Of a stretch of DNA of 64,000 bases, positions 23,301 to 34,999 are shown piece by piece. Under the pieces are notes generated by a model. That model ran no database searches. It was not told where the DNA came from and was given only the letters and a program-made list of their open reading frames with translations. A program made the translations under genes and the position numbers. The DNA comes from Cryptolaemus montrouzieri (lineage: Eukaryota > Arthropoda > Insecta > Coleoptera > Coccinellidae): NCBI GenBank assembly GCA_013387265.2, contig JABFTP020000042.1, positions 25,659,477-25,723,476 of the forward strand, written 5' to 3'. The first letter of the stretch is position 1. Each line of letters opens with the position of its first letter.

Positions 23301-26300
23301 AAATACGTGCTTTCCAACAACAAAATGAAGTTCGCCCGATTGAATTTCCGAATATTTACCCCCTGTCGGAACATGAATACTGAAAAACATTTTTTCATAA
23401 CGTTCCTGTGGAAAATAACAATTATATACTGAAATATTATTGGTCCATAGCTTGCTATCAATAAAATCGGTATCAGTTGAAATAGTGAACAGAATGAGAT
23501 GAGTACATGAGAGTGCGATGGCAGGTGAGGGATGAGGGGGTGTAAAATAGAGAGGGGATGAGTTTGAATTTTCATCACAGAACACGTGTGGAAAGTTCGC
23601 TTTGGGATAGGTTAGGTACCCTGTGTTGAACTGAACGCTGCATTCGATGAGTAAAGCATCGATTGGGAAAATACAGTTGATATAATTCCATGAAATATAT
23701 TTCAAGCTTATTAAAAACAAATGTTCTTTTTGTATCACGTATTTTTTGCTTTAAGTGCTATAATACACTTCCCGAATTTTAAATTAACTGATCAATTTGT
23801 ATATTCATAAGATTAATTAATATTGCCTGATAATATTTTGAAACTGAACATTTCCATCAAATATTCTCTAAACTGATTTCAATTTCCATAAGAATTTCTG
23901 AATTTAAACTAATATAGAAGAAACTAATTGAAGAATTGAACTTATATTGAATATATTTCTTGAATTTCTTAAAATTTCAAGGTCTGAATGAAAACCTAAT
24001 TTAATACCAAAAATACGAAAGAAATGTCTGAATTTTTCTCATGAATTTGAACACTGAACATTTTGACATAGTTTTCATTTGCAAGTTATCAAATATAGAT
24101 TTGTGAATTTTGGAGCGGTAAGCCCTCTTCTTGATAGAATTAGAATCATGAAAACTTCATGAAAGAGAAAGAGAATTATTCAATAATCCTTAGGTTATAG
24201 AATCAACTGCCACAATGACCAGGATGTCAAAAATTGAAGCGACAGCCTGTAGATTAGTTCTTGTTAGAAAATCATCAGTACCAATTTTTCGACATCCTAA
24301 CAAATTATACTTGAACACCATGTGGATTCCAGTAAGAATCATTTCACTACATACATACGAGAAAACGCCTTCTGTGGATGTGGACATTAGTAAACATGCT
24401 ATAAAAAGAATACAACGAAACGACAAACATAATACACAAATATGAGAATGTAAAATAATCTCTTGGCTCGAACACTATTTTTTCTTTTTCCAGCATATTT
24501 AGAAGCGATTTGTAGTGCCACTAAAATTCTGACTACTTTTTCTCCTAGAGCATATTCAGAATGATATAGTTTCCTTGATTTCAAAAGAAAACTATTTGGT
24601 GAATTTTATAATTTTTCCTGATAATTTAGTGATACGAAAAAATGTTCTGAATTGAAAATGTTGTGAAAATATTCTAGACCACAAAATATTTCAATTAAAA
24701 CTGCACTTGATGGTAAAATTCTATGACACTCCCTGGCTAACCCTTTTCGCATCAGGGGTGGTCGGGGGATAAAATCGATAGCATTCCAATGCCTACTTTT
24801 AAATAAAATTTTACATTTCAACATGGCGTATCTGCGTTGGCAATGATTGCAAATGTGCATGAGGGTGCTAGCATGCGTTAGATGCGAAATGCATAGGGAA
24901 GTGAGGGGGTGTTATATATTCACATGGGTGGAGCTTAGGCCTATGTACTTGCTCCTAACGATGCATTGTGCATTTCAGGCCTGCAATGTGGAGCGGGAAT
25001 ACACTCCACATGCAAAATTTTAGTGTGATTTTGCCATCACGCGAATTTCGCTTGTCTGGTTGATATAAATATTGTAGAGACATTTAAATTTATTGGAAGG
25101 GTAGTAAATAATTTCGCCAATAATGCTACAGCGATCGGATTTTCATTGGTAATTAGTTTGCGTTCAAAAATCATTTCAAACGAAATTCAGTTAGTTTTAC
25201 GATAGGAAGTTGATTTTTGAATTGTTTTCTGATTCGATCAAATATTAACTGAAATTAATCCGTGTGAGGTTGAACTCAATCTATATACAGGATAAACCAC
25301 GGAAGGGTTACTCGATATTAGTGAGGCTTGGTGAATTCCAGAAATACGTGAGGGTTTCAAAATCTAACTATGAAACTAATGAAACATAAAAATACGATTT
25401 TTTTCTTAAAAGAAACTTTTCTGTCTACTCCGTTATGAAAACCGTTACAAATTTTAAATCTCCTTCAATTGCAAATTCTTGTCAAAGGCCGATATCTTCC
25501 AAATTTTCCGATGGTATTAAAATCATAGGACAAACTTTCCTTCTAATATTATCCCAAGTCTCCATGTACAGATGAATTAATGTGTCTGTATGGATCAGAT
25601 TCCTCGAAAATGCGTTAAAATCGTTAGACGAAAGTTTCTGATAAAAGGGAATAAACAATTTGCTTGGTTATATCATGGCAAATAGTTTCCAAGACATGTA
25701 CATTAGCAAACTTCATAATGAATATTGGGTTCTTCTGATTCTCTATTACTAACTGCTCAGTGAAAGCCGAATTTGAAGGTATTTATAAAAAAGTTATTTC
25801 AAAAACATTGACTCTACTTAAATCCACTTTTAAATCGATTAAAGCGTTAAAAATCATTTTGATTTATGATTCGGTGTGATTTGATTTCAACTGAACTCAA
25901 CATTTGAAGAAAATATTTCTGCAATCAAATTCGTTTATTCTTCTTCAAAAAATGTTGATTCTCACATTCACTCTCATCTCGCTACAATCGAATCATGAAG
26001 CTATAAATATCTCCATTCAAAACACGGTCTTGCTCCATATCAGATTCCTACTTTTTTGGTATATGGTCGTATAATCCAGACAATATGAAGAAGAAAGCTT
26101 ATAACTGTTATCCTCTATCAGTTTTATAGGTATATATGTTATTTTCGACCCTTGGTAAATAATCAAGATTTTCCACATAATATTCGGCCATTTGAATGAG
26201 AAACAAACTCCATATTTTACAACAATAAGGCACGACTTAATTCAGAGACGTTTGAAAGTAGAGAAAGTTCAGTGAGAACTGGCTTTGAACTGATATTTTG

Positions 26301-26820
26301 AAATGGGGAGCAAAATGGAAATATCTATGTCACTCACATAGCTTTGTCGAGATGTACATCATCGATAAAGATAATTCGCCTTGCATTACTATTTCTAGTC
26401 GTTTTAATAACAGAAAAAGGGTTTTCTTATAAAATATAAACGCAACCGAAAAAATCATCCATAGCATCTTAATCGCAGTTATCTAAAAGGTTTTGGCTTC
26501 TATATTTCGAGAAACACTAAGTGTTTTCGATTTATTTTGTATGGCATTTTGGTACAATTGGAGGATAAGTAAACCCAAATGAAGAAACATTTCTTTCGTC
26601 TAGGGCAATGCTCAATTCCTTCGAGTTTAGGTAACGTTGGATTACTTCCGATTTAGGCTACGCTAATCTATTAAAATTGATGTCAGCATTGTGGGAATTA
26701 TTCGAATTGCATCATCGATAATTTTTTTAATGCAATTCCAAATCTGCTCCAGGGAAAAAAGATTTTGATTCCAATAGCCGAACAGAAGTGTATGATGTGT
26801 TAATGTCAAAGAAGTGCGAA
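20346..26820. other. Long intronic stretch without recognisable genes
   Basis: About 6.5 kb of AT-rich sequence. Several ORFs of 60-150 codons occur (for example 23286-23738 and 23198-23578 on the - strand), but they overlap in different frames and show no domain, signal or coding texture. A short hairpin near 24989-25015 pairs ATGTGGAG with CTCCACAT. No decayed transposase was recognised, which is unusual for this window and may mean very old repeats. Confidence 0.5.
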
Positions 26821-27104
26821 TCAAAACGTGTATTTGTCTTTATTATCGAAACCACATCAATTAATATGTAAAGAAAATAGATATGGCAAACCATGCCTAA
26901 GTTTCACAGGAATCACGAGAGTCTTCCAAAGCAATCACAAACATTCTGTCGAAATATTAAAACGATTATCAAAGTCTTTGTTGTTTCCAAAACGGTACAT
27001 CTGTTTTTCTATACTGACACTGAGTTTGAACGCAAACTGCCATTCACTTTGTTTACAGTGCTCGATTTTATCAGTTCTCACAAGTGTGTTTTGCGATTTT
27101 TACA

Positions 27105-27569
27105 ATGAATAAAAATATCGAACAATTTGTCTCAAATTTTGTATTGAAAATGGAATTTCGTGTGCCGACTTGTTGAAAATGTTACAGAAGGCTCATGGTG
27201 AATCGAATTTATCAAACATACGTGCATATGAGTGGTGCAATCAAAAACAGCCGATATGTGGTGGAAGATTTGCATCTTTCTGGTCGGTCCCAACGTCTTC
27301 TACTGAAGTTAAAGACAAAGTGAAAGAAATGGTAATTGAAAATCGTCAACTTAGCTTGAGAGAGATAGGCAATGAACATTCTGTGTCTCACAAATCAATT
27401 CTTACGATTTTAAACGATTGCTAGGGCATGAAACGCGTAACTGCTCGACTAGTTTCTCCAAAACTTGAATGTTTTGATGTTTGGACGTAAATGTATTATT
27501 TTGGAAGGGAACTACTTTGAAGGCGATACAATAAATTTGGATGAAAATAAAGATTTTGTATTTCATTGA
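27105..27569 (+). pseudogene. mariner transposase deletion derivative
   Basis: The ATG at 27105 opens MNKNIEQFVS. A frame change then gives KFCIENGISCADLLKMLQKA, HGESNLSNIRAYEWCNQ, VKEMVIENRQLSLREIGNEH and SVSHKSILTILND, the complete N-terminal double helix-turn-helix of mariner-family transposases. After a stop and GMKRVTARLVSPKL, the sequence jumps directly to FGRKCIILEGNYFEGDTINL and ends DENKDFVFH-stop, the conserved mariner C-terminus. The whole DDD catalytic core, about 200 codons, is deleted. This is the architecture of a non-autonomous mariner derivative. Flanking TIRs were not identified with confidence. Confidence 0.88.
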
Positions 27570-28175
27570 CCAATACAAATAAACTCACTTTCTTGACAGA
27601 ATGTATATCTTGTTTGACTTGGCTTATGCATTTTGATGTTTATCAAATTCAATAAAATACATAGTGGCACACTGAAAACCAGTATTTTTGAAGAACCGTC
27701 ACTTAAGCCTAAAACAATTAGTGTTCGAAAAATCATTCATTTGATTGTTGCAATGATTGATTGTTGTTCAACTCTCATGAAATTCCTTTTCAATCATAAT
27801 ATTCCATATTGGATCTAGAGCTGCGCAATTTCTTTTATATGTATACTACTTATAAGATGAATTTCATCGTTTTCGATAAGTTCACAAGATATTTTGTATC
27901 TTGAAAAGGTGATAAGTGCATTCTCGTTTCAATAATTCCCGTTTTATGTATTATATCTTTTAATCTGTTTTAATTACCTTATGAATAATAAAACAGATAT
28001 AACCTCCATAAAAATCGAGCATCCATCATCAGATAATACATTTTCATTTAATTCATTCGAGCTCAATACTTCGTCTGAATTCCACAGTGTGAGAAAGTGG
28101 ATTAATGTTTTTCTCAAAAAATAATGTGCGACGATCGATACTTCACCCAGTTATTATAGAATTCCCCCGCTAATT
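27570..28175. other. Intronic stretch without recognisable genes
   Basis: AT-rich, nothing recognised. The ORF 27633-27818 is unsupported. Confidence 0.5.
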
Positions 28176-28177
28176 AC

Positions 28178-28501
28178 AATATTGAATTGCCGGCTCGGTG
28201 ACGTAGGGGATATGATGCTCGTCTCCTGCGCAGAGTTACCTGGGTTCAATCCCCACAAAGTCGGTGCGATTTTTTGGATTCTGGGGAATCGCTTGAGTGT
28301 CCATCTTTCGGAGGAGATGTAAAGCTGTCGGTCCTGTCTAACAGAGATGTGTTGGACATTAAAGATCCCTTCCTCGACACGAGAGGGGTTCGGCAAAATT
28401 CTCGGGTTAGTGAGGTGACAGAATTCCCCGGCGTGTCATTGGACGAAAGGCGGAAATAGAGCACGTTAAAGGAATAACAAACAAACAAACAATATTGAAT
28501 T
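28178..28501 (+). mobile_element. tRNA-derived SINE, copy 2, with target duplication
   Basis: The SINE body is 28189-28490, longer than copy 1. The tRNA-like head GCCGGCTCGGTGACGTAGGG leads to B box GGGTTCAATCC and then CCCACAAAGTCGGTGCGATT, which is deleted in copy 1. The body TTTCGGAGGAGATGTAAAGC, then GTCGGTCCTGTCTAACAGAG, leads to tail GCACGTTAAAGGAATAACAA and (ACAA)n. The target duplication AATATTGAATT lies at 28178-28188 and 28491-28501. The (ACAA)n tail is the kind of short 3' repeat used by RTE/CR1-type LINE machinery. High similarity to copy 1 and intact target duplications indicate fairly recent insertion. Confidence 0.93.
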
Positions 28502-29190
28502 ATTTTGCTGTTTTCGAGCGGAAATGGTCATTTTGAAATTCCAGCTCCTATTTTTAGTATCTCCATATCACTGTAAGAATAGCTTATCATTTTTGGCGGA
28601 ACGAAAATATGTCTAAGTTTGATAATTTGAAGAAAAATATCCCAGACCTTTCCAGGAAAATAGTTTTCATTCTCGAAGTAATCGATTTATTTCTAAATTA
28701 TTTTTTTAGGTAGTGGGGTTGGACATAAACCAGTCATTAATTGTGTACGTTTTTACTATTGAAGGATACTTAGAAGTAGAACATTTTAACTTTAAATTTT
28801 AACTGAATATTTCAGAACAAAACTTATCAAAACGTAAATTTTTCTACCTCTAATTGAGTTGTATTGCTTCAAGTCAACAACGTGGTCACTTTCATATGAA
28901 GAAGCAACAAATAATCGAAATTTTTTCGAATATACAATATGTATATCATATTTAAATACACACAACCAAACTTATATGGAATCACTCGGTATTTCACATT
29001 ATTGATTATTTTTCACCATAGATCTTTGACTACTTGTGAAGAATGAAGTTTTTGTTGTAGAAAAACTGGATAGTATGATAAGAAATGTTGAATTCTCACC
29101 ACATTGTACTCATTTGTCACTGTGATTTGAAACGAAACTGTGAATTATAAATTTAAAAATGTCTGTAATCATAATTGAAAATACCTTATA
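28502..29190. other. Intronic stretch without recognisable genes
   Basis: AT-rich sequence, nothing recognised. Confidence 0.5.
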
Positions 29191-29194
29191 TTGG

Positions 29195-29510
29195 ATTGTC
29201 CGTATGATATCGTTGAAGAAGGGTTGACACAGAGGGATGTAGCGGCCACAATGGGGTTATAACAAGGGTTGAGTTCAAAAACATACGCCCGATACGTGGA
29301 GCTACAATCTCTGCAAAATAAGCCTAGGAGAAGTCGTAGGAAGATCTAACCTAGTTAGAAATATGCTTTCTGAGTTGATCGCAAATCAGAATATCTAAAC
29401 ATGTTCACGAATCTTATATAAACTGAAAAATTCTTCACACTAGAACAACCATAAGCAATAAATTCACGTTGAGGAGAACAGGCCATGTTGCTTAATGGGT
29501 GCGATATTAA
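29195..29510 (+). pseudogene. Tc1-like transposase N-terminal fragment
   Basis: From about 29213 the frame reads EGLTQRDVAATMGL, stop, then ARYVELQSLQNKPRRSRRKI. This is the helix-turn-helix followed by the GRPRK-like linker of Tc1-like transposases. Further decayed similarity runs to about 29510 (a HVEENRPCCL-like reading where the family has RRP). The catalytic domain is not present downstream. Confidence 0.6.
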
Positions 29511-29591
29511 GAACTCATCAAGGTTTTCGAAAAATCTGCTAGATTATTAGTGATGAGTTTGATTTTCATAGCTTTCCTTAACAGAAATAAA

Positions 29592-30030
29592 ATGTAGCAA
29601 AAAAAGATTTCACATATCAATAACATTTTTTTATGGGCGCTCCCAGGAATAGGCGAAACCTACCAAAATATCATCTACATATCGCTACCAGAACATATAC
29701 ATAGATATTTTTTGTTAGGTGGCTATTTAATGTTTCTGTTCTTTCTATGTTATCCATCAATATATTGGCTGAAAGGGGACTAAGAGATGATCCTAAAGGA
29801 AGTCCTCTTGGTTGTTGGTAAAATTTTGATTGAAATTGAAAACAACTTTGAGATAGACAGGTTTTAAAAGGTTTCAAAACTCATCAGTAACACTTGGCAG
29901 TGTCTTATTTTGATAATTATTTCCCTGACTATCAGAGGGTATTCATCCGTTGCCATATTTGGATACATGTTATTCATATCTTCCTTTTTTATGCCGCTTT
30001 CCAGGAATAGGCGAACCTGTTTTACACCAC
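29592..30030 (-). pseudogene. Penelope-like reverse transcriptase fragment
   Basis: On the - strand: ESGIKKEDMNNMYPNMATDE (family: DVTSLYPNIPxxE), then REIIIKIRHC, CFQFQSKFYQQPRGLPLGSS, LSPLSANILMDNIERTE and, after a frame change, RYVDDILVGFAYSW, the catalytic YVDD box. The order and spacing match the RT core of Penelope-like elements. It lies immediately 3' of, and in the same orientation as, a Jockey-like RT relic. It is bounded by a repeated 37-bp motif (29628-29664 and 29986-30021, with the shared core CCAGGAATAGGCGAA). One shift and several stops. Confidence 0.82.
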
Positions 30031-31140
30031 ATGAGTGAGCGCCTGGGAAGAATTGAGGTGTCTGTTTACTCGCTTCTTGAAGAGGGCCAAATTGTAAGAT
30101 GTTGGATGTAAGCGAGCTCCACAGCTCACCGGCCCTGTAAACGAAGGAATTCTTATAGAGAGAGGTTATAGGCGTCGCTAAATGTACCGCCATATGATGA
30201 GAACTTCTTGCCAGCCTAGTGTTGCGGCAAAACATGAATTTTCCCGGAAGAAGGTCTTTCAGCTCCTTGGAACATCTTCCGTGGAACTATTTGTAAAACA
30301 GAGAAAGGTCAGCAACTTGTCTTCTGAGACCCAGCGGCTGGAGATCGCGGGTGATCTCCGGGTGGTCGATGAAGCGCACAGCCCGTTTTTGCACACTATC
30401 CAACATCCGAAACGAATGTTTGGGCGCAGATCCCCATTCATGGAAACAATATTCCATAGGTCGAATCTGCGCCTTATGCAGAAGATACAGCTGAGATGAC
30501 GTTAAGTATCGCTTGGCCCTGAAAAGAAAACTAAGTTTAGCTGATGCCGACTTAGCTATTGCTGATACATGTTCATGCCAGCAAAACCCGGAGTTGACCG
30601 TTATTCCAAGAAGGTTCATCGAATCTTTGGATGCAATTTGTTGGTCTTGCATCATTAGAGGACGTTCTTCAGCGGGGACCTTTCTAGAAAACGTAGTTGC
30701 TTGCTCGCATTGAAGCTCACCAGGTTCAACTGACCCCACTCAGATATCCTCTGTGAGTCAGAGTTTGAGTTATTGATTTGTTGACATCTCTGACGCTGAC
30801 ATTCCGCAGCTGTAATCGGCCGGCCGCAGACTACTGAAAGACGAAACCAGGGTACAATCGTCTGCAAAACCGAAGATCTTGTTCTCTTTAGATGACAGAA
30901 GACAGAATGGATCCCTGAGGTATTACTGCTTGCAACTGGAAACAATCAGATGTTATACCGTCGACCACCACTTGTATTGATCTATTTGAAAGAAAGGTAC
31001 TTATCCAACCCCGCAATTTTTCGGGAAGCCCATACGCAGCAAGTTCATTCAACAAAGCTGCATGCTAAACCCTATCGAAGGCTTCAGAGATGTCGAGGGT
31101 GATTGCTCTAGATCCCCATGCTTTACCATCGTTGATGTGC
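30031..31140 (-). pseudogene. Jockey-clade LINE reverse transcriptase relic
   Basis: On the - strand from about 31125: KAWGSRAITLDISEAFDRV, HAALLNELAAYGLPEKLRGW, STFLSNRSIQVVVDGITSD, AVIPQGSIL, then FGFADDCTLVSS (the catalytic box, FADD variant). Next come SVEPGELQCEQATTF and, in the open piece 30739-30287, MNLLGITVNSGFCWHEHVSA, AKLSFLFRAKRYLT, YLLHKAQIRPMEYCFHEWGS, SVQKRAVRFIDHP. The C-terminal tail ARSSHHMAVHLATPITSLYK, NSFVYRAGELWSSL is at about 30200-30090. It is a near-complete RT core in several frames. The endonuclease and ORF1 were not found upstream, so the copy is 5'-truncated, the usual fate of LINE insertions. Confidence 0.88.
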
Positions 31141-31925
31141 AAACATAAGTGACGTAGGCGTGCAGATCATATTTGTTCAATTCAGTTTTATAGTGTTTAA
31201 AAGTAAATTGAACATGACAATAAAGATATATCAAACCACCTATCGCAGTTGAATGGGAGTGAAACTGTGTGAAATATATAGCCCCCGGTTCGACTCCGAA
31301 AAAAAAGGTATAGAACGTATTTTGTATTAATTATGTATAAAACCAAGCGCATTTAACTAATTAATTAATTTTATTACTCGCAGCTATGTTGTGATCGTAT
31401 AGAAAAATTATAAACGTTTTATAATCATTTCTATACTATTTTAATAGGAATAAGTGATTAGAAATTATTTTGAATTGAGTATGTACATAAAAATCTTGAA
31501 ATGTGAATAAGAAATTTTCACTGCCTTAATTCTTTTCTTTTCGAAATTTGTTGAAATATATAGAGTGTTCTGTGAATATGAACACAGTGCGGGCTTGAAA
31601 CAAAATAAATTCAATGAAACCCAGTCAATATTTCCATGAAATTTTGAAATATTTTGGCTTTCAATTTTAATCGGTATATTTCGCATGTTATTTTTACTTT
31701 ATTGGGTTTTGAAGTCCTTTTTCTTGAAACAGATTACTATGTCATTGTACATCTTAGTGGAAAAGTTTCTTTGACACTTATGAAACGAATTATTTTTTAT
31801 TCAGATTATCTAACAACTTTATCTTATAATTCCAAGAGACGCTAATTTTGAAATTAGTAGGAATTAACACAACAATCGAACTCGAAATGACTTCTCCGCA
31901 GTATACATTCGCCAAGAAAGTACCA
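31141..31925. other. Intronic stretch; isolated B-box-like motif
   Basis: AT-rich. At 31287-31297, GGTTCGACTCC is a perfect RNA polymerase III B box, followed by AAAAAAAA. No A box is visible at the right distance and the sequence does not fold as a tRNA, so it may be a SINE remnant or chance. Confidence 0.35.
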
Positions 31926-31929
31926 TTCA

Positions 31930-32641
31930 AATATATTGCATCATCTTCAAAGTGGAAATAACGCGTTTACGCTAAAAAATAATCCAATCATCAAAGAATA
32001 TTTCAACCGGTTTTGCTGGAATCGACTCAGTTCTCACCGCGAATTCTCTTTCATGTCTTCTATAGATTCAAAAAGGGTACCTCGAAGTGGTAATTTGAGT
32101 TTGAAAAAAGAAAAAACTCAGCCAGAGCCATATCAGGAAAATACGGTGGTTGATCGTTGGCATTCGTTAAGTTTTTCATTAGAAATTCATTCACAATGAT
32201 AGCCTTGTGATGATCGATTATCGTGGTACAAAATCCATCAGTTTTCTTTCCACATATCTGGCCTCTTTCGACGAATTTTCTCTCTCAACCGCCAAATTAC
32301 GCTCAGGTGATATTTTTTATTCACCGTCGGACATTTTGGCACAACACCACGATAATCAGAGAAAATAGTCAACTTTAGCTTGACTTTTGATCGTCGGAAG
32401 ACGCCTCCATTTTATCGATGTTGTAAACTTCAGTTCAAGATGTTGATGGCCAACTAGAGCGAGGTAAATCTTCCACCACATCTTGATCGCTGTTGAATGC
32501 ACTGTACCACCCATATGCGCGTGTTTTTCATAAAGCCGGTTCACCGTTAGCCTTCTGTAATATTTTCAGCGATCCGGCATACGAAGTTCCATTTGCCATA
32601 CAAAACTTGAGACAAATTCTTTGTTCGATATTTTTATCCAT
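31930..32641 (-). pseudogene. mariner transposase relic, internally deleted
   Basis: The - strand start at 32641 reads MDKNIEQRICLKFCMANGTS, YAGSLKILQKANGEPAL, then AYGWYSAFNSDQDVVEDLPR: the mariner N-terminal domain with a (G)RP-like linker. After a deletion the catalytic core appears in shifting frames: VKLTIFSDYRGVVPKCPT, VNKKYHLSVIWRLREKIRRK, RPDMWKEN, HHKAIIVNEFLMKNLTNAN and PPYFPDMALAEFFLFSN, where the family has PPYSPDLAPCDFFLFP. The second catalytic Asp region (HHDNAxAH) and the third motif (SPDLAPxD) are both altered. N-terminal wording is close to the mariner relic at 27105 but the two derivatives carry different deletions. Confidence 0.85.
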
Positions 32642-34487
32642 TTAAATATTTGTTAAATCATATTTGAATCCATATTAAAATTATCTGGAGTTGAAGGTAT
32701 GTTTATGCAATCGCCAAAGGAATCAACTATGTACTAAAACGCCTTGCAGAAAAGTTTCAAACTTCGATCACTGCCCGTATTACTGTTAGCGAAATGAACC
32801 AATCTAAACCATCTGACATCTGAGAGAATCAGTTGCATCTTAGCATTTTACGATTTACGTTCTTAGAGGGATTGCAGGGGTGGTCGAACGATACGCCTCC
32901 AGGTTATGTGCATCAAATTTCAAAGTACTGGACTTTCTGGGGAGAATGCTGGAACAGAACAATTTAGGTCGAGAGGGATTTTTTTTCAAGATATGATGCA
33001 TTTACTGTTTTCCCAAATTAGAACCCAATTTTTCTTTATTTTTCTTATGAAGAGCCTATTGTTCTGCACCTGTTACCTAGACTGATTCAATTCGGTTATT
33101 AGTTCATTTAATTAAGGATTTTCACCAAGCAAATATTTTGAAAATATACTTGTTACCTACTTTTTTGAAGCCCATCAAAAATCAACTAAACCATACCTAA
33201 TTTCCAAATTTTTCTGAGATAAATCTTATTTTTATTAAATTGAAATAGTGAGATATGTAGTTCATATAACTGAACACTATTATTATTTTGTTGCGAAAAA
33301 CACATACATATTTAAGCTCTGCATTTTTTTTGATATAAGCTTCACCATTTTTCGGTTATCTAATGAACATTAATACGTATGTTAAAGTCATAGGCATCAA
33401 CATAACCTCATGCACAGGTCGTTCGAAAACAAATTCAATGACAATTCAATGACGAAAAAAGAATAAGATTCTTACAATGATTAAAAAAATCAAACAATGA
33501 AAAGATTTTCCTCAGCTCTAGAGTGAGAAGCACAAACCGTTAAGAATTTAAATTCAATTAAAAGAAGAAAGCGTACAACAGTAATATCAAATAAAAGCTA
33601 GATCGAACTTTTTAAAACCCCTAATCGAGAAAGAATGTGACCAATTTCAACCCTTTGATAAACTTTCAACTGGAAATAAAGGGTCGAACGAAATTAAAAA
33701 AGAAAACTTGCTTATTAGCCCGAATCGACTCCAACTTGGCTACAGGTTTTTAATTTAGCTACAAAAACTCAAAGGAGGTAGAAGTAATCGGAAAGTTTCT
33801 GCTTCCAAGACACCAATCCGCTAATTTAAAGTTTTATTCAATAGACGCTATGTCGCATCGAAAAAAACCATTGTGGAATTCGTTGGAATATCTCGACCCT
33901 TTTGTCATTATGAAGACAACCCTTTCTTTCAATGAGGCTATATTTTATGATATATTCTGGTTTATAACTGCGAATCGCATTGGGGAATTCGAAATTAAAT
34001 GACAAAAGAAAACAGTAATGAAGAGTTACAAATGGTCTAATTTATGTTCTTTAATGTTTTGAAAATAATGTGACCAAAGAAAAACTTGTAACTAGGGCTT
34101 CAAATTTCTCCACAGTTCACAGATTCGCATTTAAAGTGTTTTTTTGTTTTTCTCGTTCTGAGTTCAAGTTTTGCATATAAATGAGTAGGGGAGGACGGAT
34201 TCAACTACAAACTTCATTAAAAAGAATTATCCAATACTAAAATATTGAATAATCTTCTATTAGTTCGTATGCTGCTGAGCAAGATCTATTAAACTCTAAA
34301 TCTATTAGAATATTCTATCATGAAACTATAAATGTCAGCTTTCTATCTTTTATTGACTCATCAGTATAATATAGATAATATTGATTTAACTATAGATCTA
34401 TAGGAAACGTAGAAATCCGAAAATAGACCCATATTTTTCTAACCTAACCAATCTCACACTTAATACTAACTTCCTCCTTTTTTTTAG
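32642..34487. other. Intron upstream of the zinc-finger exon
   Basis: AT-rich sequence without recognisable coding. It ends in the polypyrimidine tract TTCCTCCTTTTTTTTTAG at 34471-34487, a strong 3' splice site for the following exon. A possible branch-point sequence, TACTAAC, is at 34464-34470. Confidence 0.6.
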
Positions 34488-34672
34488 GCGAACGGCCGTA
34501 CAAGTGTCACCTTCCGGAATGCGGGAGGGCTTTCATCCAACTCAGTAACCTACAGCAACATCTCCGAAATCACGATGCTCAAGTAGAAAGGGCGAAAAAT
34601 AGGCCGTTCCACTGCAATATTTGCGGTAAAGGATTCGCTACAGAGTCAAGTTTGAGGACACATACTTCGAAA
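34488..34672 (+). CDS. C2H2 zinc-finger gene, internal exon (fingers 1 and 2)
   Basis: Internal exon bounded by TTTTTTTAG|GC and AAA|GTAAGC. It begins with the last two bases of a Gly codon (phase 1), giving the linker (G)ERPYK. Counting from the first full codon, finger 1 is C6-x4-C11-x12-H24-x3-H28 (CHLPECGRAF, LQQHLRNH). Finger 2 is C42-x2-C45-x12-H58 (CNICGKGFATESSLRTH), ending three codons later with THTSK. Its last zinc-binding His is missing here and is supplied by the exon at 58333. The 185-bp exon is GC-richer than its surround and free of lesions. The product is a sequence-specific DNA-binding, presumably nuclear, transcription factor. It resembles insect factors of the rotund/squeeze/dati kind, but I cannot name it securely. 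Confidence 0.9.
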
Positions 34673-34999
34673 GTAAGCCATGTATGTACACTTGGTTTTT
34701 ATAATTTTTTTTTAACATCTTGAGTTTGTTATTGTTTGGTTTGATCTGAAAAATATCTCTCCAATATAGGATAGTTTTGATTAGAAACATTCACAATCAC
34801 TTTTGATATCTTAAGTTCATTCAGAATAATAAAAATTGATATTAGGCCATGGTATGTGTTATTTTTACTTAAGAAGTTTGTACCAATAGTGTTTCTTAAC
34901 TTTACGACGACCTAAATGATTTGACACTAAAATGATCCTTCGTCACCATCTGTGAACTCAGTTTACCAGTTTAGTATATTTGTATGATCTGTTGGTATA

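Noticed and set aside
23286..23738. 150-codon - strand ORF as a gene
   Set aside because: Overlaps another ORF in a different frame, no domain, no splice or promoter context.
31281..31300. tRNA gene suggested by a perfect B box GGTTCGACTCC
   Set aside because: No A box at the right distance and no cloverleaf can be drawn. At most a SINE remnant.
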